Shown: positions 1 through 8,724, counted from the stretch's first letter. The stretch is 64,000 nt of DNA from Dyadobacter sandarakinus (GCF_016894445.1 NZ_CP056775.1:1490001-1554000), one strand, 5' to 3'. A program made the numbers and translations. The notes: generated by a model from the letters alone, not told the origin.

Positions 1-939
1 CTGGTCGCGGAAGACGCGCGAGATAAGGCGAACGGCATGGTGGGTACGGCAAACGGCGTGTCGTTCCTGGTTGCGTCCATTTTCAGCGGGCTGGTGATCG
101 GATTTATGGGTATGCTCTGGATGCTGGTGCTGGCAATAGGGCTCACCGTCCTGACGATCCTGCACCTCACGACCATACACATTGGCGAGAAGGAAATTGT
201 CCACCTTGATCCGGCTTCCCAAATGGTTGATATGAAAGGGACCATCGCCGCTGTAAACCTGGTACCCGGGCTTTTCGGGCTCATTTTCTTCAATACTTTC
301 AACAACTTTCTAGGCGGGGTATTTATGTCGTTGATGGATGCGTACGGCCTCTCCCTAGTGTCGGTGCAGGCCTGGGGGATACTTTGGGGCGTGCTCAGCC
401 TGGGATTTATCATTGGCGGGCTGGTGGTTGCCAAAACGGGTTTAGGGAAGAAGCCGCTTAAAACATTGTTTGTGTCCAACATCGTTATGTGGACGATCTG
501 CATATTTTTCACCATACAGTCTTCGATTGAGCTTCTGGCAATCGGCATGTTCGTATACCTGTGCCTGATTCCCGTTGTAGAGGCTACCGAGCAGACCATC
601 CTGCAGAAAGTAATTCCGCCGGAAAGGCAGGGACGTGTGTTCGGATTTGCGCAAAGCATTGAGCAGGCCGCAGCACCGGTGACCGCCTTCATGATCGGCC
701 CGATCGCCAAGTACATCTTTATCCCGCTGATGACCGACGGTGCAGGTGCCCGGCTGATTGGCTCCTGGTATGGTACCGGCCAGGCACGCGGACTGGCGCT
801 CCTGTTTTCAGTCACGGGGATCATCGGACTGCTGATTACACTGGTGGCTATGCGTTCAAAGGCTTACAGGCAGCTTTCGAAGATTTACAGAAAGCCCGAA
901 GAAGAATATGGAGGCACGGGGCAGCCTGCTGTTTTATAA
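1..939 (+). CDS. MFS transporter, C-terminal part (5' end outside window)
   Basis: The reading frame is open from base 1, so the start lies upstream; about 312 residues are visible. They form a run of hydrophobic helices separated by short basic loops, including a GLGKKPLK loop and a PERQGRVFG segment before a further pair of helices, the pattern of a 12-helix major facilitator transporter of the macrolide-efflux/EntS-like type. It would act in the inner membrane as a proton-coupled exporter; the substrate cannot be read from the sequence. The 35-bp gap to the VOC-protein gene on the same strand permits cotranscription, but the functional link is unclear. Confidence 0.8.
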   Translation: MVAEDARDKANGMVGTANGVSFLVASIFSGLVIGFMGMLWMLVLAIGLTVLTILHLTTIHIGEKEIVHLDPASQMVDMKGTIAAVNLVPGLFGLIFFNTFNNFLGGVFMSLMDAYGLSLVSVQAWGILWGVLSLGFIIGGLVVAKTGLGKKPLKTLFVSNIVMWTICIFFTIQSSIELLAIGMFVYLCLIPVVEATEQTILQKVIPPERQGRVFGFAQSIEQAAAPVTAFMIGPIAKYIFIPLMTDGAGARLIGSWYGTGQARGLALLFSVTGIIGLLITLVAMRSKAYRQLSKIYRKPEEEYGGTGQPAVL

Positions 940-974
940 AATATTCATTGTCTATCACTTAACCGGTACAGAAC

Positions 975-1361
975 ATGTTTAAAAACGCAAAAGCATTCAC
1001 GGGATATTCGGTAAATGATCTGCAAAAAGCCAAGGATTTCTACGGAAACATTCTGCAACTGGACGTCAGTGAAATAGCCGAAATGCCTACCCTCCGCCTC
1101 CATCTTGCAGGTGGCGGCGATGTGCTGATTTACGAAAAGCCCAATCACCAGCCCGCCACTTTTACCGTGCTTAACTTCCCTGTTGAGGATCTTGAAGGAA
1201 CCGTAGCGAAGCTGAAGGAGCTGGGTGTGCCATTTGAGGATTATGACTTTCCAGGACTGAAAACCGACGCTGACCACATTGCACGGGGACCGGTTGGTCC
1301 GCATATTGCATGGTTCACTGACCCGGCAGGCAACATCCTCTCGGTGCTAAAAGAAATGTAA
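975..1361 (+). CDS. VOC (glyoxalase/bleomycin-resistance fold) family protein
   Basis: The 128-residue length and the pattern fit one vicinal-oxygen-chelate module pair: an N-terminal GYSVNDLQKAKDFYGNIL segment (beta strand followed by the family's helix) and a C-terminal FTDPAGNILSVL strand, the usual closing motif. Such proteins dimerise and often bind a metal, acting as isomerases, dioxygenases or drug-binding proteins; the sequence does not show which. The YjbQ gene begins 8 bp downstream, so the two are probably cotranscribed. Family assignment is firm and the substrate unknown. Confidence 0.85.
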   Translation: MFKNAKAFTGYSVNDLQKAKDFYGNILQLDVSEIAEMPTLRLHLAGGGDVLIYEKPNHQPATFTVLNFPVEDLEGTVAKLKELGVPFEDYDFPGLKTDADHIARGPVGPHIAWFTDPAGNILSVLKEM

Positions 1362-1369
1362 TAAGCTGC

Positions 1370-1792
1370 ATGAAGATTTTTCAAAAACAAATTCGCCTCC
1401 GCGAGCGCCGGCGCGGTTTTCACCTGATTACGGATGAGATTATCCAAGTGCTCGGACAAGAACATGGCATACAGACAGGGATTTGCCAGGTCTTTATCCA
1501 GCACACATCTGCCTCGCTGACGATCAATGAAAATGCAGACCCAACCGTGCGCCAGGATTTTGAAATGTTCTTCAACAAGCATGTTCCTGAAAACGATCCC
1601 GATTACCGCCACGATTACGAAGGTTCCGATGACATGCCGGCACACCTGAAAGCGGCACTTCTGGGAAGTTCGGTTATGGTGCCGGTGAGTAAGGGGCGCT
1701 TTGCGCTGGGTACCTGGCAGGGCATTTACCTCTGCGAGCACCGCAACGCAGGCGGGCCCAGAAGCCTTGTCATTACAATGTGGGGTGAATGA
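1370..1792 (+). CDS. YjbQ/UPF0047 family protein (secondary thiamine-phosphate synthase type)
   Basis: This 140-residue protein has the hallmarks of the YjbQ family: HTSASLTINENAD at residues 45-57, DDMPAHLKAAL at 88-98 and GTWQGIYLCEHR at 114-125. The conserved histidines and acidic residues are the presumed metal/active-site groups. Members form trimers and some show weak thiamine-phosphate synthase activity; the physiological role is still debated, so the enzyme name should be read with caution. Length is normal for the family. It lies 8 bp after the VOC gene and converges with the PurA-like gene on the other strand, whose stop is only 6 bp away. Confidence 0.88.
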   Translation: MKIFQKQIRLRERRRGFHLITDEIIQVLGQEHGIQTGICQVFIQHTSASLTINENADPTVRQDFEMFFNKHVPENDPDYRHDYEGSDDMPAHLKAALLGSSVMVPVSKGRFALGTWQGIYLCEHRNAGGPRSLVITMWGE

Positions 1793-1798
1793 ATGCAG

Positions 1799-2950
1799 TC
1801 AGCTTTCCCAGCTGTAATATCTGAAAGTATCCGAGTAGGGTGATGCATTGAGGTAGATTGAATTGCATACTGCGATCTTGTAAATATACGAGCCGATATC
1901 CTGTGACCGGATTACACGCCCGTCCCTGAAATGCACAAAGCCAGCGAGCTGATCCAGACAGGTGACCACGAGATTTTTCTTAGCCGGAAAGTCGGAGTCA
2001 GTGTCGCATTGCATGGCGTAGCGCACCATATCGAGGTCCAGGATACCGGTAGCAACCTGGCGATCAGTTGTGCGCTCCGCCGTCAGTTTTACCGGATGGT
2101 TCCTGGTCGACATCCATCCGGTGCCGCGCCGGGTCTGGTAGGCGCGGGTGAGATAGTACAGGTTTGCCTGACAGTCCGGAAGGTTTCGTTTGATCATGAT
2201 CACAGCATTTTTGCTGGTTGTACTCATCTTGGCAGCATTGGGAAAGATCCCGAACTCATTGTCCAGCAGGATGCCACGCGCACCTTCAAAAATGAAATCG
2301 GAAAAGCCCGACCCCGAGAAAAGCTTGCCCTCCGGGACCAGCTGAAAAAAAGCGGTGGCTTTACGTACCTCATCCAGAAAGCCGGGAATGGAGATTTGGT
2401 TCAAATCCGAAAGCGCGTCCGGGTAGCCCGCCTGGATGAGCTCAGTTTCATAGTACTGCCTGATGTGCAGCAGTAAGGCACTTAAATCTTTTTCCACGAA
2501 CAGATCTGCCGCATGAAGCACACAGCCGCGTTCCACACGATCCAGGCAGGCAGCGAAGCCCTCGCCGGGATTATGGCTGTCACTCTGACCCCCCTGCAGC
2601 CTGTGATACAGCTTGTCGAACGGCGTAACCACAAGCGCCCGGGGATCAGCCAGCAACACAGGATTTGCGCCCAGGCTGCGCAAGCTGGCATGTTCGTGCA
2701 GCATATCGGCAGGATCAATGGTGCAGAATGCAGATATATAAGTGGGTACTCCCCGGAAAGTGCCGGAACCAAAGCTGGAAAAAACGTGGCTACGGCCATC
2801 GCGCAGGTTTACGGAATGACCGCACTGATGCCCACCGTTGTAACGGATCACGACCGGGCGCCGAAGACGGGAACTCAGGTAATCGGTAAAAATACCTTTG
2901 CCTTCATCCCCATAGCCAAGTCCTACTACAATATGTGCAGTCGCCGTCAT
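1799..2950 (-). CDS. Divergent, short adenylosuccinate synthetase paralogue
   Basis: At 383 residues this is about 45 shorter than typical PurA (around 430). It keeps the P-loop GDEGKG (14-19) with the catalytic Asp at 15, GGHQCGH (39-45) with the catalytic His at 45, an EGARG-LLD segment (222-230), a RAYQTRRGTG segment (269-278) and a TCLDQLAGF GTP-base segment (330-338). It departs from PurA at positions that contact substrate: the lysine after GKG is Ile20, the EGAQG glutamine is Arg225, and the aspartate-binding loop reads TTDRQVATG (294-302) instead of TTGRxRR. The catalytic pair suggests an active ligase, but the nucleotide or amino acid used may differ from IMP and aspartate. It stands outside any purine operon, with a 369-bp gene-free stretch upstream. 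It could also be a low-activity PurA. Confidence 0.8.
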   Translation of the reverse strand: MTATAHIVVGLGYGDEGKGIFTDYLSSRLRRPVVIRYNGGHQCGHSVNLRDGRSHVFSSFGSGTFRGVPTYISAFCTIDPADMLHEHASLRSLGANPVLLADPRALVVTPFDKLYHRLQGGQSDSHNPGEGFAACLDRVERGCVLHAADLFVEKDLSALLLHIRQYYETELIQAGYPDALSDLNQISIPGFLDEVRKATAFFQLVPEGKLFSGSGFSDFIFEGARGILLDNEFGIFPNAAKMSTTSKNAVIMIKRNLPDCQANLYYLTRAYQTRRGTGWMSTRNHPVKLTAERTTDRQVATGILDLDMVRYAMQCDTDSDFPAKKNLVVTCLDQLAGFVHFRDGRVIRSQDIGSYIYKIAVCNSIYLNASPYSDTFRYYSWES

Positions 2951-3319
2951 ACAGGCTTACCTAATTGTGGGAGTAAAAATTTGGAAAACCAAAAGAGGAT
3001 TGGGCTGGCAGTGTGTCCCTATGGGCTGCTTCAACCATTTTCCTGATTTATTGTAGGTTTCTCACCGGCAAAGATGGTAAATTTTCACGGCATGACGCTC
3101 CATATATGTTGCATAAAATTCTACCTTTTATAAAAAAACTTGTACAAAGTTTCTGAAATGCTGTATTCTGCTGCGTAGTATTGGAACAAAGCTGCCGCCT
3201 TTGAACAAGGTGCTCGCTAGACCCGGTTTATTGTCACAATTACCCCCTCATAATGTCGCAAATCACATCTCATTACGACTTGTTTGAACCCTATTTTTGT
3301 AACAGCCTAACTTCCTGCC
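2951..3319. other. Gene-free stretch between divergent genes
   Basis: These 369 bp separate the leftward PurA-like gene from the rightward gene at 3320. The stretch is AT-rich in the middle (around 3115-3150) and holds no reading frame with coding character and no tRNA-like fold. The only recognisable signal is the -7-like box near 3292. It presumably carries the promoters of both flanking genes. Confidence 0.6.
3292..3299 (+). promoter_or_regulatory. Candidate -7 promoter box for the gene at 3320
   Basis: TATTTTTG matches the Bacteroidota -7 consensus TAnnTTTG exactly and lies 20 bp before the ATG at 3320, which would give a short leader. No TTTG sits at the expected 19-21 bp upstream (a TTTG at 5 bp is too close), so the -33 element is poor. 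Confidence 0.35.
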
Positions 3320-3673
3320 ATGATGAAAGGAAATGCACATGAAAGACCATTGTTATTGCCGGTGCCCGGGCGTATAGCCGGAGGCGATTTGGGCTTGCGA
3401 ATGATTGAGGTTTTCAGGACCAATGTTGAACAACGAGTCCAGGCAAGCTTTCTGCTCGACCACCTGCGCCGGCGATTTCCGGATTATGCCGCCAGTTTCG
3501 ACCTTGAAGACTATGACCGCGTTTTGCGGGTGGAGTCCCTGACGGTTGATCTTGATGCGTCTGCCGTCATCGACCTGCTTGGAGCATTCGGATTTCGTGC
3601 AGAAATATTGGATGATGAAGATGATGACCCGATTACGTCCGGATTGCATTCCGCCATTTTCATAACGGAATAA
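3320..3673 (+). CDS. Small HMA-like (ferredoxin-fold) protein without CxxC
   Basis: Hypothetical protein of 117 residues; two consecutive ATG codons (3320, 3323) can start it. After a variable first 25 residues, the segment from MIEVFRTNV to GFRAEIL shows a beta-alpha-beta-beta-alpha-beta pattern like a heavy-metal-associated domain: a strand, a helix (SFLLDHLRRRF), two strands around VLRVESLTVDL, a second helix (VIDLLGAFG) and a last strand. The CxxC metal site of copper chaperones is absent, so metal carriage in the usual way is unlikely. An acidic DDEDDD tail follows. The gene lies 36 bp before the DoxX-like gene and probably shares its transcript. The fold is inferred from the pattern; the function is unknown. 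Confidence 0.6.
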   Translation: MMKGNAHERPLLLPVPGRIAGGDLGLRMIEVFRTNVEQRVQASFLLDHLRRRFPDYAASFDLEDYDRVLRVESLTVDLDASAVIDLLGAFGFRAEILDDEDDDPITSGLHSAIFITE

Positions 3674-3709
3674 ATGCTTGTCGTGCCCTGAGCTTTAACA
3701 AATGAAACA

Positions 3710-4095
3710 ATGAAAAAGACGAAAATCGTGTACTGGATTCTGACCGGTCTTGCGGCAGCAATGCTGGGTGTAGGTGCCATATTTGATGCCGTGTCGGCGC
3801 CCGAAGCCCTGACGCATGTGATGCACCTCGGCTACCCCGCGTACATTGTGCCTTTTCTGGGCATTGCCAAGCTACTGGGTGTGATCGCGATTCTGGTTCC
3901 TGGTTTTCCGAGGATCAAAGAGTGGGCATATGCAGGTCTTTTCTTTGATCTTGCAGGTGCATTGTATTCGCACATCGCTGCGGGCGACGGTCCTAGTTGT
4001 GGGTGGGGATTTTTATAGCGATCGGGCTCCTGGCCGGCTCTTACGTGTATTACCATAAGCTCAGGCGCGAACCTTCTCCGTTTCGTGTCGGCTAA
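3710..4095 (+). pseudogene. DoxX-like four-helix membrane protein with a -1 frameshift
   Basis: The first frame (3710-4018) encodes 102 residues: three hydrophobic helices typical of the DoxX_2 group, with a YPAYIVPFLGIAKLLG segment and the DLAGALYSHIAAGDGPS region, then an abrupt CGWGFL end. The missing fourth helix is present in another frame from about 3997 to the TAA at 4093-4095 (LWVGIFIAIGLLAGSYVYYHK and a short tail). Adding one base near 3995-3997 would restore a protein of about 128 residues, normal for the family. This is either a recent inactivating deletion or a sequencing error; no slippery heptamer is evident to suggest programmed shifting. DoxX-like proteins are poorly characterised inner-membrane proteins, some linked to quinone or thiol redox. 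Confidence 0.75.
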
Positions 4096-5075
4096 GCCTG
4101 CGTGAGATTCTTGTTGTAACGGTTGCGGTATTCCACCGGTGAAAGTCCGGTCAGTTTCTTGAAGGTACTGCGAAATGCCTTCGTGTCCGTATAGCCGACC
4201 TCGTACATCAGCTCGGTGACATTCTTACGACTTACTTCAAAGCTTTTCTTAGCCGCCTTGATCTTCACCCGCTGAATGTATTCGGTAATGGAATTTGCCG
4301 TGGCTTTTTTGAAGCGACGTTCAAAACTGCGTCGCCCTACTGCAAACATGTCCGAGAGTTGATCGACCGTGATGCGCTCGTGGAATTGTTTTTCTATAAA
4401 TTCCTGCGCTTTCCGTACCACCTCATCCTCGTGGCCCTTTTGTCCGCTGAACATGATAAATGGAGACTGAGAGTGGCGGTCGATGTCGATCATAAAAAAC
4501 TTGGTGGTATAGATCGCCATCTCACGATCAACATACTTTTCCACCAGGTATACAAGCAGGTTCCAGAATGAGTTGGCGCCGCCGCTGGTGTACACGCCGC
4601 GTTCATCCGTGATGATGCGGTCGTCCATGAGGTTTACCAGAGGAAACATCCGCCTGAAATCGCCTGCAGACATCCAGTGTGTGGTGCAGCTTTTTCCATT
4701 GAGCAGTCCCGTGGCGGCAAGCAAAAATGCCCCTACGCACAAACTGGCAACTTCGGCACCTGCCTGGTGCTGCCGCGTAATCCAGGGAAAAAAGGCCTGA
4801 TTCATCTCAATCACCTGCTCACGGTTTCCATTGACCGCTGGGATGATCACCAGATCCGTTTGATGAACATGCTCGATGGACATGTCGGGGATCACTGCAA
4901 ACACTTTACCATACCGCTGGACGTCACGGTCAAGCCCCACCAGCTCCACCTGAAACCCGGGCTCGCGCCCCATCGCAACCAGAAAATCATTCACGAAGGT
5001 GAAAAATTTGAATGGCCCCTCAATGGTGCCCAATGCAGCGTCGCCTTTCGGTACCAGTACAGATATGTGCTTCAT
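4092..5075 (-). CDS. GlxA-family AraC-type regulator with DJ-1/PfpI domain
   Basis: I place the start at 5075 (MKHISVLVPKGD); the frame is open a further 54 codons upstream but those residues lack family character. The 327-residue protein has an N-terminal class I amidotransferase-like (DJ-1/PfpI) domain, residues about 1-180, with the ASLCVGAFLLAATGLL nucleophile-elbow segment, and a C-terminal AraC domain of two helix-turn-helices (about 225-325) ending in the signature around GYTDTKAFRSTFKKLTGLSPVEYR. Such regulators sense small ligands through the first domain and activate neighbouring genes. The target is unknown. A CTTG-19 bp-TAAATTTG promoter-like pair (5111 to 5081 on this strand) falls so close to the ATG that a transcript from it would be nearly leaderless. 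Its 3' end overlaps the restored DoxX frame. Confidence 0.85.
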   Translation of the reverse strand: MKHISVLVPKGDAALGTIEGPFKFFTFVNDFLVAMGREPGFQVELVGLDRDVQRYGKVFAVIPDMSIEHVHQTDLVIIPAVNGNREQVIEMNQAFFPWITRQHQAGAEVASLCVGAFLLAATGLLNGKSCTTHWMSAGDFRRMFPLVNLMDDRIITDERGVYTSGGANSFWNLLVYLVEKYVDREMAIYTTKFFMIDIDRHSQSPFIMFSGQKGHEDEVVRKAQEFIEKQFHERITVDQLSDMFAVGRRSFERRFKKATANSITEYIQRVKIKAAKKSFEVSRKNVTELMYEVGYTDTKAFRSTFKKLTGLSPVEYRNRYNKNLTQA

Positions 5076-5245
5076 AAATTCAAATTTATAAAAAAACACC
5101 ACCCTGGCAAGTGATGGCTGACGGTCACTTTCCGCCCTGATCACAGCCGCACATTTGATCGTGCAACAAGTAAATGCCTGGCGCGGGCACAAGGCTGCAA
5201 AAAGATTGATAACTTGGCAAAACGTTTCAAGAATCAAAGACCGAT

Positions 5246-5728
5246 ATGTTCCGCTATTTTCTCATTTCCCTGATTTTATTATCATCCGCTGCCACTTTTG
5301 CCCAAAGTACCGCAGGCCTGAAGAGCATTGCTCCATTCAGTATGAAGCTCACCAACGGTCAGCAATATACCTCTGCGCAGCTCGCGAAGGGCCCCGTGGT
5401 GCTGATCTACTTTTCGCCTGACTGCGAGCATTGCCAGGATTTCACGCAGGATCTCGTCAAAAATTACAACGTTGTTGCCAACAAGCAGGTTGTGATGGTC
5501 ACTTTCCAGAATATGGACATGCTGCGGCCATTTGTTTCCAAATACAAGCTTGCTACTTTTCCCAACTTCAAAGTGGGTACCGAGGGCAGCAGCATGCTTG
5601 TGCAGCGATACTACCAGATCAGGTACTTCCCGTACATCGTGATTTATGATAAAAACGGGAAAATGGTCAAAACTTTCGAAGGAGAGCAGCCGCACGAGGA
5701 GATTTTCAGAACACTGAAAGCAATTTAG
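5246..5728 (+). CDS. Secreted thioredoxin-fold protein
   Basis: The 160-residue protein starts with a signal peptide (about residues 1-19, ending TFAQ), followed by a thioredoxin fold with a CEHC active site at 60-63 and the cis-proline at 129 (RYFPYIVIYD). The arrangement resembles TlpA/AhpC-TSA-like periplasmic disulfide proteins of Bacteroidota. It should act in the periplasm as a thiol-disulfide oxidoreductase, reducing or isomerising disulfides; the partner is unknown. The next gene, an exported esterase, starts 65 bp downstream on the same strand. Confidence 0.85.
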   Translation: MFRYFLISLILLSSAATFAQSTAGLKSIAPFSMKLTNGQQYTSAQLAKGPVVLIYFSPDCEHCQDFTQDLVKNYNVVANKQVVMVTFQNMDMLRPFVSKYKLATFPNFKVGTEGSSMLVQRYYQIRYFPYIVIYDKNGKMVKTFEGEQPHEEIFRTLKAI

Positions 5729-5793
5729 GACGTCGGTGACCGGTAGTGTTTTTATCCTGCTGCCTTACTATGACGTACCCAAATTGTTGCGTA

Positions 5794-6993
5794 ATGAGCA
5801 AACTGATTTCCCGGCTTCTTGGTCCGGCCTTGTGCCTTACCACACTGACGAGCTTCGCACAGCAGGCGAATGTAAACCTGGACTGGAACCCGCAGAAAAA
5901 TACTGAAAACCTTTTTCCGTACGGAGGTAATGTGGTCTCACCGGATGTTCGCGACGATCATACAGTTACTTTCAGACTGAAGGCGCCTGACGCAGCCTCG
6001 GTTCAGCTTACCGGCGGGCCGGTTCTGCTGGCGCTCAGGTCAAAGGATCCTATTCCTTTTGTAAAAGGCAGCGATGGCATCTGGACCCTGACGGTCGGAC
6101 CGCTGAAACCCGACATGTACGTGTACCGCTTCCTGGTGGACGGAGTTGCCGTCGCCGATCCGAATAATACCATCACGGGCGTTTCCAATCAGCCGGCTTA
6201 CAGTACCCTGGTGGTGCACGGTGCCAGGCCTGCCTACTATGATGCAGCGAATGTGCCTCATGGCAGCATTACGCGCCATATCTACCATTCCGACGTACTC
6301 GGTGGTGAGCGGGAAATCTTTGTTTACACGCCGCCAGGCTATGATCCAAAGAAAAAATACCCTGTATTGTACCTGCTGGGCGGCAGTGGCGAGCTGGCCT
6401 CGGGATGGTCGCTGGACGGCCGCGCGAACTTTATCGCTGACAATCTGCTGGCAGAGAAAAAGATGGTCCCGATGATCATCGCCATGCCCAACAACCAGGT
6501 CATTCACCGCAACGATCCCCAGCATCTTGAAAAAACCTATGTACGTTTCGGCAAAGAGCTGCGGGAGCAAATTGTACCGTTTATAGATCAGCATTACAGT
6601 ACGATCAAAGACCGCCGGGGACGGGCACTTGCCGGGCTCTCCATGGGTGGCCGCCATACCCAGGCCGTAGGATTTGCTTCTACCGACCTTTTCAGCTCCT
6701 TCGGGATTCTAAGCTCAGGAGATGCCGAGCCTGCAAAGCTCAATCCTGCATTCTTTGCTGACCCCGGGATTAAAGAAAAAGTAGACTATATACTGATCGG
6801 CTCCGGCAGCGGCGAGCAGGACTTTGTAGGGAAACGATCGGCAGCTACCCACGAGGCGCTTGAAAAGATAGGTGTGCCCCACGAATATTTTGTGGGAGGT
6901 GAAGGTGCACACGACTGGGGTACGTGGCGTATGCTGCTGCACGACAAGCTGCTGCCCAATCTTTGGAAGAAAACCGGTACTACCAGCAAATAA
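5794..6993 (+). CDS. Exported esterase with N-terminal CBM48-like domain (enterochelin/feruloyl esterase type)
   Basis: The start at 5794 gives a clean signal peptide ending SFAQQ; an upstream ATG at 5746 would put 16 unlikely residues before it. In the 399-residue protein, residues about 45-142 form an E-set/CBM48-like beta domain (VTFRLKAPDAASVQLTG, YVYRFLVDGV). Residues about 160-390 are an esterase-D alpha/beta hydrolase with the nucleophile Ser283 in GLSMGG and a likely catalytic His373 (GAHDWGTWR). This architecture is common in Bacteroidota esterases that release feruloyl or acetyl groups from plant xylan, so the substrate is probably a carbohydrate ester. The GMC oxidoreductase gene begins 18 bp later. 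Confidence 0.88.
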   Translation: MSKLISRLLGPALCLTTLTSFAQQANVNLDWNPQKNTENLFPYGGNVVSPDVRDDHTVTFRLKAPDAASVQLTGGPVLLALRSKDPIPFVKGSDGIWTLTVGPLKPDMYVYRFLVDGVAVADPNNTITGVSNQPAYSTLVVHGARPAYYDAANVPHGSITRHIYHSDVLGGEREIFVYTPPGYDPKKKYPVLYLLGGSGELASGWSLDGRANFIADNLLAEKKMVPMIIAMPNNQVIHRNDPQHLEKTYVRFGKELREQIVPFIDQHYSTIKDRRGRALAGLSMGGRHTQAVGFASTDLFSSFGILSSGDAEPAKLNPAFFADPGIKEKVDYILIGSGSGEQDFVGKRSAATHEALEKIGVPHEYFVGGEGAHDWGTWRMLLHDKLLPNLWKKTGTTSK

Positions 6994-7011
6994 GCATAGC
7001 GCTGAATACAA

Positions 7012-8724
7012 ATGGCAAACTTGAATATCGATTCGGTGAAGGAACGTACGTTCGACGCGATCGTCGTCGGGACGGGCATCAGCGGCGGCTGGGCTGCGAA
7101 GGAGCTGACGGAAAAAGGGTTGAAAACATTGATCCTTGAACGTGGCCGGGACGTTAAGCACATCACCGACTACCCCACAACCAACATGATGCCCTGGGAG
7201 TTTGAGCATCTTGGAATGCCGTCGCTTGCTGTCCGGGAAGCCAGTCCCATGGCCAGCAAGCACTATATTTTCCGGGAAGATGCCATGCATTTTGTCGTTA
7301 AAGATTACGAACATCCCTATGTGCAGGACCAGCCATTCAGCTGGATGCGCGGCTACCAGGTGGGCGGGCGCTCGCTATTGTGGGCACGGCAAACGCAACG
7401 CTGGTCGGACTACGATTTTGAAGGACCTGCCCGGGACGGATTCGCCGTTGACTGGCCCATCCGCTACAAGGATATTGCTCCCTGGTACAGCTATGTTGAA
7501 AAGTTTGCGGGTATTTCGGGGAATCGGGACGGGCTAGCGCAACTGCCTGATGGCGAGTTCCTGCCGCCCCACGAGATGAGCTGTGTTGAGAAGCACTTCA
7601 GTGATCAGACAGCGAAAAACTACGGAGGAACACGTCCTGTGATCATCGGGCGTGCGGCTCATATCACAGCGCCGCAGCCGGTCCATATTCAGCAGGGCCG
7701 TGCCCAATGCCAGCATCGCAATTTGTGCCAGCGGGGTTGCCCGTTTGGCGGATATTTCAGTAGCAATGCAGCCACATTGCCGTGGGCTGAGCGGACAGGC
7801 AATCTGACTTTGAGGCCCCACAGCGTGGTGCATTCGGTGATTTATGATGAAAACAAAAAACGCGCAACCGGCGTCCGGGTTGTTGACGCACTCACTAAGG
7901 AGATGAGTGAGTACTATGCTAAAATCATCTTTATCAATGCATCAGCCATCAACTCCAACCTGATCCTGCTGAACTCTACATCGGCCAGGTTCCCGAACGG
8001 ATTGGGCAATGACAGCGGGGTGCTGGGCAAATTCATCGGATTCCACAACTATCGCGGGCGCATCACGGCAGACTTTGACGGCTTTCATGATCGCACCACC
8101 GACGGCCGTCGTCCCAATGGCGTCTATATACCGCGGTTCCGCAATGTTTTTAAGCAGGAGACGGATTTTCTCCGCGGTTATGCAGCCTCCGTGTCGGCAT
8201 CCAAGTCGGGCAACCCGAATGATGGTATAGGCGAGTCGCTGAAGGCAGGACTTTTTGCACCGGACGAAAGCGGCTGGTCGATCGGCGCGCAGATGATGGG
8301 AGAAACGCTGACCAAAGAAACCAACTTTGTAAGGCTGGACGATACATTGAAAGATGCCTGGGGTATTCCGCAGCTCCGCATGCATGTTTCTTTTGATGAA
8401 AATGACATGAAAATGGTGCAGGATTTTTACACTGAACTCAGCGAAATGCTGGACAGGGCGGGATTCAGCAACATCAAAACGTCCGACACGCAGCGCAATC
8501 CGGGCAGCGAAAATCACGAAATGGGCGGAGCGAGGATGGGCAGCGATGCTAAAACCTCCATCCTCAACAAATGGAATCAAATGCATTATGTTTCCAATGT
8601 TTTTGTCACGGATGGCGCCTGCATGACGTCCACTTCGACACAAAATCCTTCACTGACTTACATGGCCCTGACGGCCAGGGCAGCGGATTATGCGGTACGT
8701 GAGATGAAAAAAGGGAACATCTGA
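7012..8724 (+). CDS. GMC-family FAD-dependent oxidoreductase
   Basis: The 570-residue protein opens with a dinucleotide-binding motif VVGTGISGG (18-26), followed by the glutamate of LILERG. It carries the GMC C-terminal features, NHEMGGARMG and the TDGACMTSTSTQNPSLTYMAL segment in which the histidine/asparagine catalytic region sits. Mid-protein there is a cysteine cluster (CQHRNLCQRGC) seen in bacterial sugar dehydrogenases of this family. Members oxidise sugars or polyols and pass electrons to a quinone or cytochrome. No small gluconate-dehydrogenase-like subunit is adjacent, which is often found with such enzymes. There is no obvious signal peptide. It lies 18 bp after the esterase, probably in one operon. 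Confidence 0.88.
   Translation: MANLNIDSVKERTFDAIVVGTGISGGWAAKELTEKGLKTLILERGRDVKHITDYPTTNMMPWEFEHLGMPSLAVREASPMASKHYIFREDAMHFVVKDYEHPYVQDQPFSWMRGYQVGGRSLLWARQTQRWSDYDFEGPARDGFAVDWPIRYKDIAPWYSYVEKFAGISGNRDGLAQLPDGEFLPPHEMSCVEKHFSDQTAKNYGGTRPVIIGRAAHITAPQPVHIQQGRAQCQHRNLCQRGCPFGGYFSSNAATLPWAERTGNLTLRPHSVVHSVIYDENKKRATGVRVVDALTKEMSEYYAKIIFINASAINSNLILLNSTSARFPNGLGNDSGVLGKFIGFHNYRGRITADFDGFHDRTTDGRRPNGVYIPRFRNVFKQETDFLRGYAASVSASKSGNPNDGIGESLKAGLFAPDESGWSIGAQMMGETLTKETNFVRLDDTLKDAWGIPQLRMHVSFDENDMKMVQDFYTELSEMLDRAGFSNIKTSDTQRNPGSENHEMGGARMGSDAKTSILNKWNQMHYVSNVFVTDGACMTSTSTQNPSLTYMALTARAADYAVREMKKGNI

Noticed and set aside
1799-2950. PurZ (Z-genome phage enzyme) as identity of the PurA-like gene
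   Set aside because: PurZ lacks the catalytic aspartate of the P-loop, which is present here as Asp15, and there are no phage genes nearby.
2951-3319. Possible riboswitch or tRNA between the divergent genes
   Set aside because: I found no conserved core or cloverleaf; only AT-rich DNA and a possible -7 box are visible.
5081-5111. Leftward promoter CTTG-N19-TAAATTTG for the GlxA-type gene
   Set aside because: The spacing fits, but the transcript would start at or just before the ATG, and the -33 box has a mismatch; too weak to list.
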